Below, in pieces: positions 1 to 9,100 of a stretch of 43,278 bases of DNA. The translations under genes were made by a program, and so were the position numbers. Under the pieces are notes generated by a model. The model had not been told where the DNA came from and did not search any database. It saw only the letters and a program-made list of their open reading frames with translations. The stretch lies in assembly GCA_024680755.1 (NCBI GenBank), contig JAILBT010000009.1, forward strand, positions 1 to 43,278, in the 5' to 3' direction. The stretch comes from Prevotella sp. GTDB taxonomy: Bacteria; Bacteroidota; Bacteroidia; Bacteroidales; Bacteroidaceae. How positions within the stretch are numbered: the stretch's first letter is position 1; each line of letters begins with the position of its first letter.

Positions 1-177
1 GGAAAGGCTTATCTCAAGGGCAAAGGCGTGACGGCAGACACGAAGAAGGCTAAGTCTTGGCTTACCAAGGCCATCGCCAATCCCAAAGGGGGTGATAAAA
101 TTCTGTCTAAGCTTAGGCGAGAGGCATCAGAAGGTGACGAAAATGCGAAAGCCATCCTTGGCATCGTAGGAAAATAA
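1..177 (+). CDS. Sel1-repeat (TPR-like) protein, C-terminal end only
   Basis: A reading frame enters from the left edge in frame 1 and stops at TAA 175-177, leaving 58 visible residues. They carry the pattern AYLKGKGV...D..KAK.WL.KAI, which is the second half of a Sel1 repeat, a TPR-related helical hairpin used for protein contacts. A short charged tail (SEGDENAKAILGIVGK) resembles the start of another repeat unit. The N-terminus, any signal peptide and the number of repeats lie outside the window, so location and role cannot be given. The stop is followed by more than 200 bases with no gene before the transposase remnant. Confidence 0.7.
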   Translation, partial: GKAYLKGKGVTADTKKAKSWLTKAIANPKGGDKILSKLRREASEGDENAKAILGIVGK

Positions 178-391
178 CCGAAATCAGTCAATTTTATGAG
201 TCCACTCCGAAAGCCCAATGTTTTGCAGTCCCCATGTGGTCGGCTATGACCCCGTGTGACGGTTGTCTGCCCTTTAAGGCAAATTTCCAAACGTCAGATT
301 TTTTTACTTCCGATGCTTTCTTGTTGTCTTTTCTGGCTTTATATGACCGAATTATTCCTTTCTAAGCTCTTTTGGGCTATTTCCCCGCTTT

Positions 392-1036
392 TTATGCCGC
401 GATTCTGGCCTCAAACAATGCCAAACGGACATGGTTCACCCATAGACAGCGTGAGAGGGCGAATATTTTCTGCTTCATCAGCCCTCTGTAGCGGGTCTTG
501 TTGTTGCGGGTGTGGAAGGTGATCTGAAACATGGTCGCCTCGACGTTGTTCCTCAGCCACCGTTTCGCCTTGGGAATGGCCTCTTAAGCCTTTCGCCTCA
601 GTGAGGCCGCCACGCTTTCAGGCCTGATGTATCGCACGTGTTTCTTGCCGTCCTTTTCGTCTTCTATGCACCAGGAACCGCCTTTCGTCCGGCTCGCGGG
701 AAGTTTCTCGCCAGTGGCGATTTTCGTGGCCTCAAGCAAATTCCCGTCATCGGAGAGTTCTAAGTCGTAGGCTCCCTTCTTGCCTTGGAAGCCGGTGAAT
801 ACGGCCTCGCTTCCCTTAACGCCACCCTCGAACAGCTGGGTGTCTGCGGTGCTGGCGGACTCCACCTCGACATCAACTATCAGTTTTGGCTTCTGTATCT
901 GCTTGCCGCTGGCCGTCGTGGCCTTGTCGCCGCCAAGCATCTTGACTGCCTTTACCAGCGTCGTGTGAACGATGCGGTAGCGGCTGTAGTGGGCGATGTT
1001 GCAACCCATCAGCGTGCTGTCTATGCGAATCTTGCG
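392..1036 (-). pseudogene. DDE transposase remnant, 5'-truncated and with an in-frame stop
   Basis: Read on the minus strand from about 1036, the frame gives RKIRIDSTLMGCNIAHYSR, a transposase-like stretch. It continues for about 140 residues to a TAA at 586-584, then goes on in the same frame for 63 more residues to TAA at 394-392. The part after the internal stop contains EATMFQITFHTRNNKTRYRG and a SRCLWVNHVRLALF tail, typical of the C-terminus of IS1182-like DDE transposases. The first catalytic domain is absent: upstream of 1036 the sequence changes into a CGAATTA-rich spacer. This is a dead insertion-sequence fragment; the family name is from memory and moderately sure. The bases 178-391 downstream probably hold the IS end, but no inverted repeat partner is visible. 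Confidence 0.8.
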
Positions 1037-1243
1037 TTATACGAATTACACGAATTAAAGCTCAAATGCATACTTTATTTAGCGTCAGTTCCTATTTCCT
1101 TCGTCTTCATTATCGTAAAACTAAATACACTTAAAATAGTCTGCAAGATTAGTCATTTTATCAGGAAATTACTACTTTTGTGCCAAAATTTGAAGATATC
1201 AGAGGTTCTGCCGGTAATTGTGTGGGTGAGACATACCGTGGAG

Positions 1244-1360
1244 GTAGGGGGCAGGCCCTGTGCCAGCCCGCACGCCCGACAGGGCGTTCACAGCCGCAGC
1301 AGTTCCGGTGCACATTGGCCCCTAATGGGCCATCGGGCTGGCACGGGGCCTGCCCCCTAC
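1244..1360. repeat. Inverted pair of a REP-like palindromic element
   Basis: Two 27-base arms (1244-1270 and 1334-1360) are complementary with a single mismatch. Both read GTAGGGGGCAGGCC...GCCAGCCCG from the outside in. Between them lie smaller hairpins, such as TGGCCC-CTAAT-GGGCCA. A diverged third copy of one half is at 24968-25014. This is an intergenic repeat between the transposase remnant and the SDR gene, and would form a long stem if transcribed with that gene. Confidence 0.8.
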
Positions 1361-1431
1361 AGTGGCGACATCACCCACTCAAAATCTCGCAGAACCTTAT
1401 CAGGATTATTGTTTTTTGTAAGCTATAGTGT

Positions 1432-2148
1432 ATGAAGCAGGGAAAGAAAGCAATAGTAGTAGGGGCCTCGTCTGGCATCGGGCTGGAGGTGGCGAAACTG
1501 CTGATGGAGCAAGGCTGGACGGTGGGTGTCGCTGCCCGTCGAGTGGAGTTGATGCAGGAATTTGGGGCTGCTGCTGTGGAGCACATCGATGTGACGGCAG
1601 ATGACGCTACGGAAAGCTTGCTGCGGCTCATCAGGAAATTGGGCGGCATGGACCTCTATTTCCATGCTTCCGGCATTGGCAAGCAGAACAGGCAACTGGC
1701 TTCGGATATAGAACTGGCAACCGTGCAGACAAACGGTATTGGCTTTGTCAGGATGATTGGCGAGGCATACCGATACTTTGCCCGACAGGGCGGCGGCCAT
1801 ATCGCCGCCATCACGTCGATAGCCGGAACGAAGGGGCTTGGCCCCGCACCGTCTTACTCGGCCACGAAAGCCATGCAGAACGTGTATCTGCAGGCTCTGG
1901 AACAACAGGCCCGAAGCCGGGGGCTGAATATCCGCTTTACTGACATCCGGCCAGGATTTGTTGATACAGCCTTGCTTGCAGGCGATTTTCACTATCCGAT
2001 GATGCTACGACCAGAAAAGGTGGCACGGGAGATTGTCAGTGCTATCAACCACCATCGGCATGTTCGGGTCGTCGACTGGAAATACCACATTCTGACCGTC
2101 CTGTGGCGAAGAATCCCACGCTGGGTTTGGAGGGAAATCAAGTTGTGA
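1432..2148 (+). CDS. Short-chain dehydrogenase/reductase (classical SDR)
   Basis: A 238-residue cytosolic NAD(P)-dependent oxidoreductase. The N-terminal Rossmann motif is GASSGIG at residues 11-17, and R36-R37 after the second strand suggest an NADP(H) preference. HASG at 78-81 stands where NNAG is usual. The catalytic set is N101, S129, Y142 and K146 (YSATK). Length is usual for the family. The substrate cannot be deduced. A possible -7 box (TACTTTTG, 1173-1180) lies about 250 bases upstream, which would place the REP pair at 1244-1360 inside the leader; no clear -33 box accompanies it. The gene stands alone, followed by about 400 bases of repeats before thrA. Confidence 0.88.
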   Translation: MKQGKKAIVVGASSGIGLEVAKLLMEQGWTVGVAARRVELMQEFGAAAVEHIDVTADDATESLLRLIRKLGGMDLYFHASGIGKQNRQLASDIELATVQTNGIGFVRMIGEAYRYFARQGGGHIAAITSIAGTKGLGPAPSYSATKAMQNVYLQALEQQARSRGLNIRFTDIRPGFVDTALLAGDFHYPMMLRPEKVAREIVSAINHHRHVRVVDWKYHILTVLWRRIPRWVWREIKL

Positions 2149-2256
2149 AGATGAGCGGTGACACAGGACACAGAGGCTATACAGACCATGCTCACGGGAA
2201 CGTAGCCAAGACGTACCGGCACGCCAGTATTCTCACAGCCATCTTGTCGTAGCCCA

Positions 2257-2415
2257 GGTACAATACAGGCCCCACCAAGGTACAATACAGCCCCCGCCAA
2301 GGTACAATACAGGCCCCGTCAGGGTTTTCGGCTACAGGCAAAAAGCCTTTCGGCTACAGGCGAAAGGCTTTTTGCCAGTAGCCGAAAGACCTTTCGCCAG
2401 TAGCCAAAAACCCTT
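2257..2415 (+). repeat. 159-bp composite repeat, copy 1
   Basis: The element begins with three tandem 22-base units starting GGTACAATACAG (2257, 2279, 2301). It then runs from GGGTTTTCGGCTACAGGC through alternating direct and reversed TTTCGGCTACAGGC blocks to AAAAACCC, so the second part folds into nested hairpins bounded by GGGTTTT/AAAACCC. A second copy of exactly the same length lies at 21292-21450 on the opposite strand. The reading frames it appears to hold are repeat artefacts. Confidence 0.85.
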
Positions 2416-2435
2416 GGCATGTTTTTTCTTTTACC

Positions 2436-2486
2436 TTTAATGTTTAATCTGTAATCTGTAATGTTGAATCTTTAATGTTTAATGTA
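2436..2486. repeat. Low-complexity TTTAATGTTTAATC spacer
   Basis: Short AT-rich units (TTTAATG, TTTAATC, TGTAATC) repeat imperfectly upstream of the thrA promoter. The same motif makes up 10311-10380 upstream of the sensor kinase. It is non-coding and probably arose by slippage; no role can be shown. Confidence 0.6.
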
Positions 2487-2510
2487 AATCCTAATTATTA
2501 CAAATTAATT

Positions 2511-2540
2511 TTGGCCGGTTACTATTTTTAACTAATTTTG
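2511..2540 (+). promoter_or_regulatory. Bacteroidetes-type promoter of thrA
   Basis: TTG at 2511-2513 (-33 element) is followed after 19 bases by TAATTTTG at 2533-2540 (-7 element). The thrA start codon is at 2564, so the leader would be short. No attenuator-like leader peptide rich in Thr or Ile codons is visible. Confidence 0.65.
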
Positions 2541-2563
2541 CGCCCGAAAAAACAGAGACCGAC

Positions 2564-4990
2564 ATGAAAGTAATGAAGTTTGGCGGGACCAGCGTTGGTT
2601 CCGTGGAGAGCATACTGAGCCTGAAACGCATCGTGGAGGCGGTGGACGAGCCCGTTGTCGTGGTGGTGAGCGCCCTGGGCGGCATCACCGACCAGCTGCT
2701 GCGCACGGCCCGGCAAGCTCAGAGCGGCGATGCGGCCTACCGCTCACAGTACGACGCAATATGCCGGCGCCACCACGAGATGATCGGGGCCGTCCTTGCC
2801 GGCGACGGCCGGCGACAGCAGCTGACAGCCGAGACAGACCGGTTGCTGGGCGAGCTGGGCAGCATCTACCAGGGCGTGTTCCTCATACGCGACCTGAGCC
2901 CGAAGACCGAGGCTGCCATCGTCAGCTACGGCGAGCGCCTGAGCAGCCGCATCGTGGCCACGCTCGTCAGCGGAGCCGGCTGGAAAGACTCGCGACAGTT
3001 TATCAAGACCGAACACAAGCACGGACGGCAGCAGCTCGACAGCGACCTGACAGCCATGCTCGTCAAGGCCGCCTTCTCGGGCGAACAGCGCGTGGTGGTG
3101 CCGGGCTTCATCTCGCAGGACAAAGACACGGGCGAGACAACCAACCTGGGGCGCGGCGGCTCTGACTACACCGCCAGCATCATCGCCGCCGCACTCGACG
3201 CCGACGTGCTCGAGATATGGACCGATGTCGATGGCTTCATGACGGCCGACCCGAGAGTGATACCCACGGCCTACACCATACAGGAGCTGTCGTATGTCGA
3301 GGCGATGGAGCTGTGCAACTTCGGCGCAAAGGTCATCTACCCGCCTACCATCTACCCCGTGTGCGTGAAAAACATACCCATCAGGGTGAAGAACACCTTC
3401 AACCCCACCAACCCGGGCACCATCATACGCGACCACATAGAAAACGACCGCAAGCCCATCAAGGGCATCAGCAGCATCTCTGGCACGACGCTCATCACCG
3501 TGGCCGGACTGTCGATGGTGGGTGTCATCGGCGTCAACCGCCGCATCTTCACCACACTGGCCGAGCACGGCATATCGGTGTTCATGGTCAGCCAGGCCTC
3601 GTCAGAGAACTCTACGTCCATCGGCGTGCGAGACGAGGACGCAGCACAGGCCGTAGAGGTGCTCAACCAGCAGTTCAGCAAAGAGATAGAGACAGGCGCC
3701 ATGTTCCCCATGCAGGCCGAGAGCGGACTGGCCACCGTAGCCATCGTGGGCGAGAACATGAAGCACACACCCGGCATAGCCGGCAAGCTCTTCGGCACGC
3801 TCGGACGCAGCGGCATATCCGTCATAGCCTGCGCACAGGGAGCGTCGGAGACAAACATCTCGTTCGTCGTTGAGAGCCGACTGCTCCGCAAGTCGCTCAA
3901 CGTGCTGCACGACTCGTTCTTCCTGTCCGAATACAACGTGCTGAACCTCTTCATCTGCGGCGTGGGCACCGTGGGAGGCAACCTGATAGAACAGATACGC
4001 AGCCAGCAACAGGAGCTGATGGACAAGCGACGGCTGAAGCTGAACGTGGTGGGCATAGCCTCCAGCCAGCGCGCCGTGTTCACACGCGACGGCATCGACC
4101 TGGCCGACTACCGACGGCTGCTCGACGAGAGCGAGCCCTCGGGCACCGAGCGCCTGCGCCGCGAGGTGATAGGGATGAATATCTTCAACTCGGTGTTTGT
4201 CGATTGCACAGCCTCGGCCGACGTGGCAGCACTCTATCAGGACTTTCTGGAGCACAACATCTCCGTCGTGGCAGCCAACAAGACGGCCGCCTCGGGCCCA
4301 TACGACAGCTACCGGCGCCTGAAGCAGGCCGCCCTGCAGCGCGGCGTGAAATACCGCTTCGAGACGAACGTCGGCGCCGGGCTGCCCATCATCGGCACCA
4401 TTGGCGACCTGCGCACCTCGGGCGACAAGATACTGAAGATCAAGGCCGTGCTCAGCGGCACGCTCAACTTCATCTGCAACGAGCTGGCTGCCGACGTGCC
4501 ACTGTCACAGGCCGTGCGCCACGCCAAGGACCTGGGCTACAGCGAGCCAGACCCGCGCGTGGACCTCAGCGGACTGGACGTGCTGCGCAAGATAGTGATC
4601 CTGGCGCGCGAGGGCGGCTACCGCGTCGAGCAGAGCGACGTGCGCATAGAGTCGTTTCTGCCGGAGAAGTATTTCGGCGGCACGCTGGAGGAGTTCTGGC
4701 AGCAGCTGCCACAGCTGGACGAGCCCTTCCGTCAGCGTTGCAGCCAGCTGCGCGCGGGGGGCAAGCGCCTCCGCTATGTGGCCACGATGGACCACGGACA
4801 GACCACCGTGCAGCTTGAGGCCGTGGAGGAGCAACACCCCTTCTTCCAGCTTGAGGCCAGCAACAACGCCGTCATGCTCACCACCGAGCGCTACCGAGAG
4901 TTCCCGATGGTTATCCAGGGCTACGGTGCCGGGGCTGGCGTCACTGCCGCCGGCGTCTTTGCCAACATCCTGTCCATTGCCAACATATAG
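2564..4990 (+). CDS. thrA: Bifunctional aspartokinase / homoserine dehydrogenase
   Basis: An 808-residue cytosolic enzyme that phosphorylates aspartate and later reduces aspartate semialdehyde to homoserine, the committed steps toward threonine and methionine. The kinase domain carries KFGGTSVGS (5-13), SYGERLS (121-127), GRGGSDYTA (196-204) and WTDVDG (219-224). Two ACT-type regulatory regions fill about 310-455, so feedback inhibition is expected. The homoserine dehydrogenase part starts with the Rossmann motif GVGTVGG (466-472) and has VAANKTA (569-575), NVGAGLPI (602-609), LSGTLNF (630-636) and EPDPRVDLSGLDVLRK (661-676). Length and order match E. coli ThrA. Neither thrB nor thrC follows; the next gene has its own promoter. 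Confidence 0.97.
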   Translation: MKVMKFGGTSVGSVESILSLKRIVEAVDEPVVVVVSALGGITDQLLRTARQAQSGDAAYRSQYDAICRRHHEMIGAVLAGDGRRQQLTAETDRLLGELGSIYQGVFLIRDLSPKTEAAIVSYGERLSSRIVATLVSGAGWKDSRQFIKTEHKHGRQQLDSDLTAMLVKAAFSGEQRVVVPGFISQDKDTGETTNLGRGGSDYTASIIAAALDADVLEIWTDVDGFMTADPRVIPTAYTIQELSYVEAMELCNFGAKVIYPPTIYPVCVKNIPIRVKNTFNPTNPGTIIRDHIENDRKPIKGISSISGTTLITVAGLSMVGVIGVNRRIFTTLAEHGISVFMVSQASSENSTSIGVRDEDAAQAVEVLNQQFSKEIETGAMFPMQAESGLATVAIVGENMKHTPGIAGKLFGTLGRSGISVIACAQGASETNISFVVESRLLRKSLNVLHDSFFLSEYNVLNLFICGVGTVGGNLIEQIRSQQQELMDKRRLKLNVVGIASSQRAVFTRDGIDLADYRRLLDESEPSGTERLRREVIGMNIFNSVFVDCTASADVAALYQDFLEHNISVVAANKTAASGPYDSYRRLKQAALQRGVKYRFETNVGAGLPIIGTIGDLRTSGDKILKIKAVLSGTLNFICNELAADVPLSQAVRHAKDLGYSEPDPRVDLSGLDVLRKIVILAREGGYRVEQSDVRIESFLPEKYFGGTLEEFWQQLPQLDEPFRQRCSQLRAGGKRLRYVATMDHGQTTVQLEAVEEQHPFFQLEASNNAVMLTTERYREFPMVIQGYGAGAGVTAAGVFANILSIANI

Positions 4991-5208
4991 CCAGCAAGGT
5001 TCGTGAACCGTGGTGCATACTTCTATCGAGGCATATCCGCCTGCGGCTAATGCGAGGTACAAAGTAACGCGTAACAAAAGTAACACAAATAAATACAAAA
5101 TAAACACACACAAATTGACACAAATTACGATAAATAATAATATATACAACAAAAAAAGTTTACTATTCGTCACTAACCGTAAACCCTGAAAATTTTCCCA
5201 CCCAATTA

Positions 5209-5240
5209 TTTGCAGATATCATTCTTTTGCCATAACTTTG
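5209..5240 (+). promoter_or_regulatory. Promoter of the 5456 gene
   Basis: TTTG at 5209-5212 and TAACTTTG at 5233-5240 are 20 bases apart, a good match to the Bacteroidetes sigma consensus. Transcription would begin about 210 bases before the start codon at 5456, giving an unusually long leader. The preceding spacer from the thrA stop (4991-5208) is AT-rich and holds no gene I can see. Confidence 0.7.
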
Positions 5241-5282
5241 CCGGCGATATGACTTGACAAGACATCATGCGCTTGAAATAAA

Positions 5283-5365
5283 CGCGCGCACAGCAACAAC
5301 ACACACACCTGACACACGCGGCCTTGCGGCACGGGTGCCAGGGTGGTGGGGTTGCTGTGCGCGCG
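5283..5365 (+). other. Long stem-loop in the 5' leader of the 5456 gene
   Basis: CGCGCGCACAGCAAC (5283-5297) pairs perfectly with GTTGCTGTGCGCGCG (5351-5365), a 15-bp GC-rich stem closing a 53-base loop. Inside it is a smaller hairpin, GGCAC-GG-GTGCC (5328-5339). It sits between the predicted start site and the gene, so it would form in the mRNA and may control translation or stability. No run of T follows, so it is not a simple terminator. It matches no riboswitch class that I recognise. Confidence 0.65.
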
Positions 5366-5455
5366 GCTGTTTGTATATAGGCACCCACGCAGCGCCACCG
5401 CTGGTGTGAGAGATCTTACACATCGCTGTACAAACAAAAAAAAACGACAAGACGC

Positions 5456-5941
5456 ATGAAAAGAAAACGTTTCGTCTGGCCCGTCTGCACATCGACGGCC
5501 GACGGCCAGCTGCGCTGGCACGAGACAAGCACACTCGACACCATGCTCGAACCCGCACTGCGCACCATGCGGCGCCTGGGACAACGGCATCACACGGCCA
5601 GGATGCTGCAGTGGGCAGACCACCTGGGACATGTATGTCTCAACAGCGGCCACCCCGCCAAGGCCATCGACATCTGGCTGACCGCCATCTCGCTGGCACG
5701 GCGCAGCGACGAGCAATGGGTCTGGACACCCATCAACACGAGCTACTACAGCTTCGACGGACTGACACACGGCCACCAATGCGAGAGGCTGGCCCGGCTG
5801 ACCGACAAGGCATACCGGCAGGCAGGCTTCCCCCAACTGGCCCGCTATCACGGATGGATCAAATGGATCTACCGCGACCTCTGGGCCGAGAAATACAACG
5901 TATGCTGGGACGACCTCTACTACTGCTTGCGACGCGACTGA
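5456..5941 (+). CDS. Small tryptophan-rich protein of unknown function, one TPR-like hairpin
   Basis: A 161-residue soluble protein without a signal peptide or membrane segment; I do not recognise the family. Residues about 44-83 (HHTARMLQWADHLGHVC... then AIDIWLTAISLAR) look like a single TPR-type helical pair. The C-terminal third is rich in Trp and Tyr (WIKWIYRDLWAEKYNVCWDD). Start codon ATG 5456 follows a clear promoter and a structured leader, which supports a real, regulated gene. Codon use is GC-rich like its neighbours. A role in protein contact is possible from the TPR-like part only. Confidence 0.7.
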   Translation: MKRKRFVWPVCTSTADGQLRWHETSTLDTMLEPALRTMRRLGQRHHTARMLQWADHLGHVCLNSGHPAKAIDIWLTAISLARRSDEQWVWTPINTSYYSFDGLTHGHQCERLARLTDKAYRQAGFPQLARYHGWIKWIYRDLWAEKYNVCWDDLYYCLRRD

Positions 5942-6029
5942 ACAGACTGCACAATCCGTCCATAGTATTAGTTACTATCCGAGCGATTAGAAAACTGTCC
6001 TCCCAACAACAATAATTTTTTCAGCTCGA

Positions 6030-6065
6030 TTGGCTTATAAGTCGAGACTTTTATCTAAATTTGCA
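6030..6065 (+). promoter_or_regulatory. Promoter block of the GH2-xerD operon, shared with the promoter at 43018-43053
   Basis: TTGG at 6030-6033 and TAAATTTG at 6056-6063 form a Bacteroidetes promoter. The whole 36-base block, including TGGCTTATAA and TTTTATCTAAATTTGCA, recurs with 4 differences on the minus strand at 43018-43053, upstream of the second PIN module. The conservation extends beyond the two promoter boxes into the spacer. Confidence 0.7.
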
Positions 6066-6141
6066 GCCGGCAAGTAGGAGGCGACGTGTCTCACGTCGCC
6101 CCCCCTGCTGCAAAGCAGTGAAATACCCATTAGTTATATAG
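6061..6141 (+). promoter_or_regulatory. Conserved leader element, copy 1 (hairpin plus 33-base box)
   Basis: Directly after the -7 box comes TTTGCAGCC. Next is a perfect hairpin GCGACGTG-TCT-CACGTCGC (6081-6099), and then a 33-base box from TGCAAAGCAGTGAAATACCC to TAGTTATATAG (6109-6141). The same order, with 30 of 33 bases identical in the box, occurs before the PEP-synthase-like gene at 21541-21642. The GH2 start codon follows 14 bases after the box. Confidence 0.7.
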
Positions 6142-6155
6142 CAATAACTAAACCC

Positions 6156-9100
6156 ATGAAAAGAACCCTCTCCACCATAGCGCTGCTGCTGACGGCGCTC
6201 GTCGTGGCAGCCGGCACGAACGCACGCGGCCGCCACAACTTCAACAGCGAATGGCGGCTGGCCGTAGGCGACCCAGCCGACGCAGCCCTGCCCACGGCCG
6301 ACGACAGCCGCTGGCAGCGCGTCACCCTGCCCTACGCATTCAACGGCCACGAGGCCTTCGCAAAGGACATAGCCGACCTGACGGACACCGTCTGCTGGTA
6401 CCGGAAGACATTCACCGTCACGGCCGACACCGCCACGCACCGCTTCTTCATAGAGTTTGAGGGGGTCAGACAGGGAGCCGACTTCTATCTCAACGGCCAC
6501 CACCTGGGCTACTCTGAGAACGGTGTCATGGCCTGCGGCTTCGACCTGACACCATACATACGCCGCGGACGAAACGTCATGGCCGTGCGTTGCGACAACT
6601 CATGGCAGTACCGCTCCCGACAGTACGACAGCCGATACCAGTGGAACGACCGCAACTTCAACGCCAACTATGGCGGCATCCCGAAGAACGTGTTCCTGCA
6701 CGTCACCGGACAGCTCTATCAGACGCTGCCCCTCTACAGCAACCTCGGCACCACCGGAACATATATCTATGCCACCGACATCGACGTGGCCGCACGAAGC
6801 GCCGTGGTGCACGCCGAGTCGGAGGTCAGAAACGACGACGCGCGCACGCACACATTTATATATAGTGTAGCCCTGCGCGACGCCGACGGCAACACCGTGG
6901 CCACCTTCGCCGGCCAGACAGCCACCCTGCAGCCCGGGCAGACCACCACCGTCATGGCCAGCGCCGCCGTTGCCGACCTGCACCTCTGGTCGTGGGGCTA
7001 CGGCTACCTGTACACCGTCGAGACAAGCCTCATCGAAGACGGACGCACCGTCGATGTGGTAGCCACACGAACGGGCTTCCGCAAGACACGCTTCGCCGAG
7101 GGAAAGATATGGCTCAACGACCGCTGCATGATGGTTCATGGCTATGCACAGCGCACCAGCAACGAGTGGCCCGGCGTCGGACTGAGCGTGCCGGCATGGC
7201 TGAGCGACTACAGCAACGCGCTGATGGTGGCCTCCGGAGGCAACATGGTGCGCTGGATGCACGTCACACCCTGGCGACAAGACGTGGAGAGCTGCGACCG
7301 CGTCGGACTGCCGCAGGCCATGCCCGCTGGCGACGCCGAGAAAGACGTACAGGGACCACGATGGCAGCAGCGACTGGACCTCATGCGCGACGCCATCATC
7401 TACAACCGCAACTCGCCGTCGATACTCTTCTACGAGAGCGGCAACGAGAGCATTTCCCGTCAGCACATACTACAGATGAAAGCCCTGCGAGACCGATACG
7501 ACCCACACGGCGGACGCGCCGTCGGCTCGCGCGAGATGCTCGACATCGACGAGGCAGAGTATGGCGGAGAAATGCTGTATATCAACAAGAGCAAGAAGCA
7601 CCCGCTATGGGCCATGGAATACTGCCGCGACGAGGGACTGCGCAAATACTGGGACGAACAGTCCTACCCCTACCACCCCGAGGGCCAGGGGCCGCTCTAC
7701 CGTGGCAAGCCCGCCGCAGAATACAACCACAACATGGACCAGATGGCCGTCGAGATGGTGCGCCGGTGGTACGACTACTGGCTCGAGCGCCCCGGCACCG
7801 GCACGCGCGTGTCGGCTGGCGGCGTGAAGATAGTGTTCAGCGACACCAACACACACCACCGCGGCGAGTCGAACTATCGCACCAGCGGCGTGACCGACGC
7901 CATGCGCCTGCCCAAAGACGCCTTCTTCGCCCACCGAGTGATGTGGAACGGATGGGTGGAGCCAGACAGCGCCGCCACGCATATCATAGGCCACTGGAAC
8001 TACCCCACCGGCACGCGCAAGACCGTCTATGTCGTCTCGACGGCAGACAGCGTGGAGCTGCTGCTGAACGGCCGCAGCCTGGGCACAGGCCGGCCGCAGT
8101 ACCGCTACCTGCACAGCTTCGACAGCGTGGACTACCAGAGGGGAACGCTCACCGCAGTGGGCTCGGACGGCAGCCGCCACGAGCTGCACACGGCTGGCAA
8201 GCCACACCACCTGGTGCTGACGGCCATGCAAAGCCCTGAGGGCATGAAGGCCGACGGAGCCGACATGGCACTGCTGCAGCTCGAGCTGGTCGATGCCCAA
8301 GGCAGACGCTGCCCCTTAGACGACCGCATGGCACACTTCACCCTATGGGGCGAGGGACGCTGGATAGGCGGCATAGGCACACGCACGGGCAGCGACCTGC
8401 AGCGCCGCGACGACAGCCCGCGCGACGGACTGCTGGACGCCGCTGCCACGAAAAACATCTCCGACAACTATGTGGGGGCGCTCAGCCTGCCGCTCGAGTG
8501 CGGCGTGTGCCGCGTGCTGGTACGCAGCACGCCCTCGGCCGGCGAGATAAACATTGCGGCCATGACCGACAGTCTGCCCGGCGCATACACCACCATCAGC
8601 ACCACGGCCGTCCCCACGGCGAGCAGCAGCGGCGTCAGCGGCACCACCGACCATCTGCCGGCGCTGACGCTGCGTCCACGCCTCACGCGCGGCGAGACAC
8701 CGCTCACTCCGAGCTATACGGACACGGCCGTAGGCGTGGACATAGCCAGCGTCACGGCAGGATACGATGCCGAGGGCGCCGCCCGCAGCTACGACGACAA
8801 CGAGCTGACGGAATGGAAAAACGACGGCCGCCCCGAGACGGCCTGGATCACATACCGGCTGCAACGCAAAGCCACCATCAGCGACATCTGCCTCAAGCTG
8901 ACCGGATGGCGACTGCGCAGCTACCCCCTGCAGATCTACGCCGGCAAGACACTGATATGGAGCGGCGAGACACCGCGCAGCCTGGGATATGTGCACCTGA
9001 AGCCGACACGTCCCGTACCGACACACGAGCTGACCATCAGGCTGAAGGGGGCCGGCAAAGACCGCGACGCCTTCGGCGGCATTGTGGAGGTGGCCGAGCC

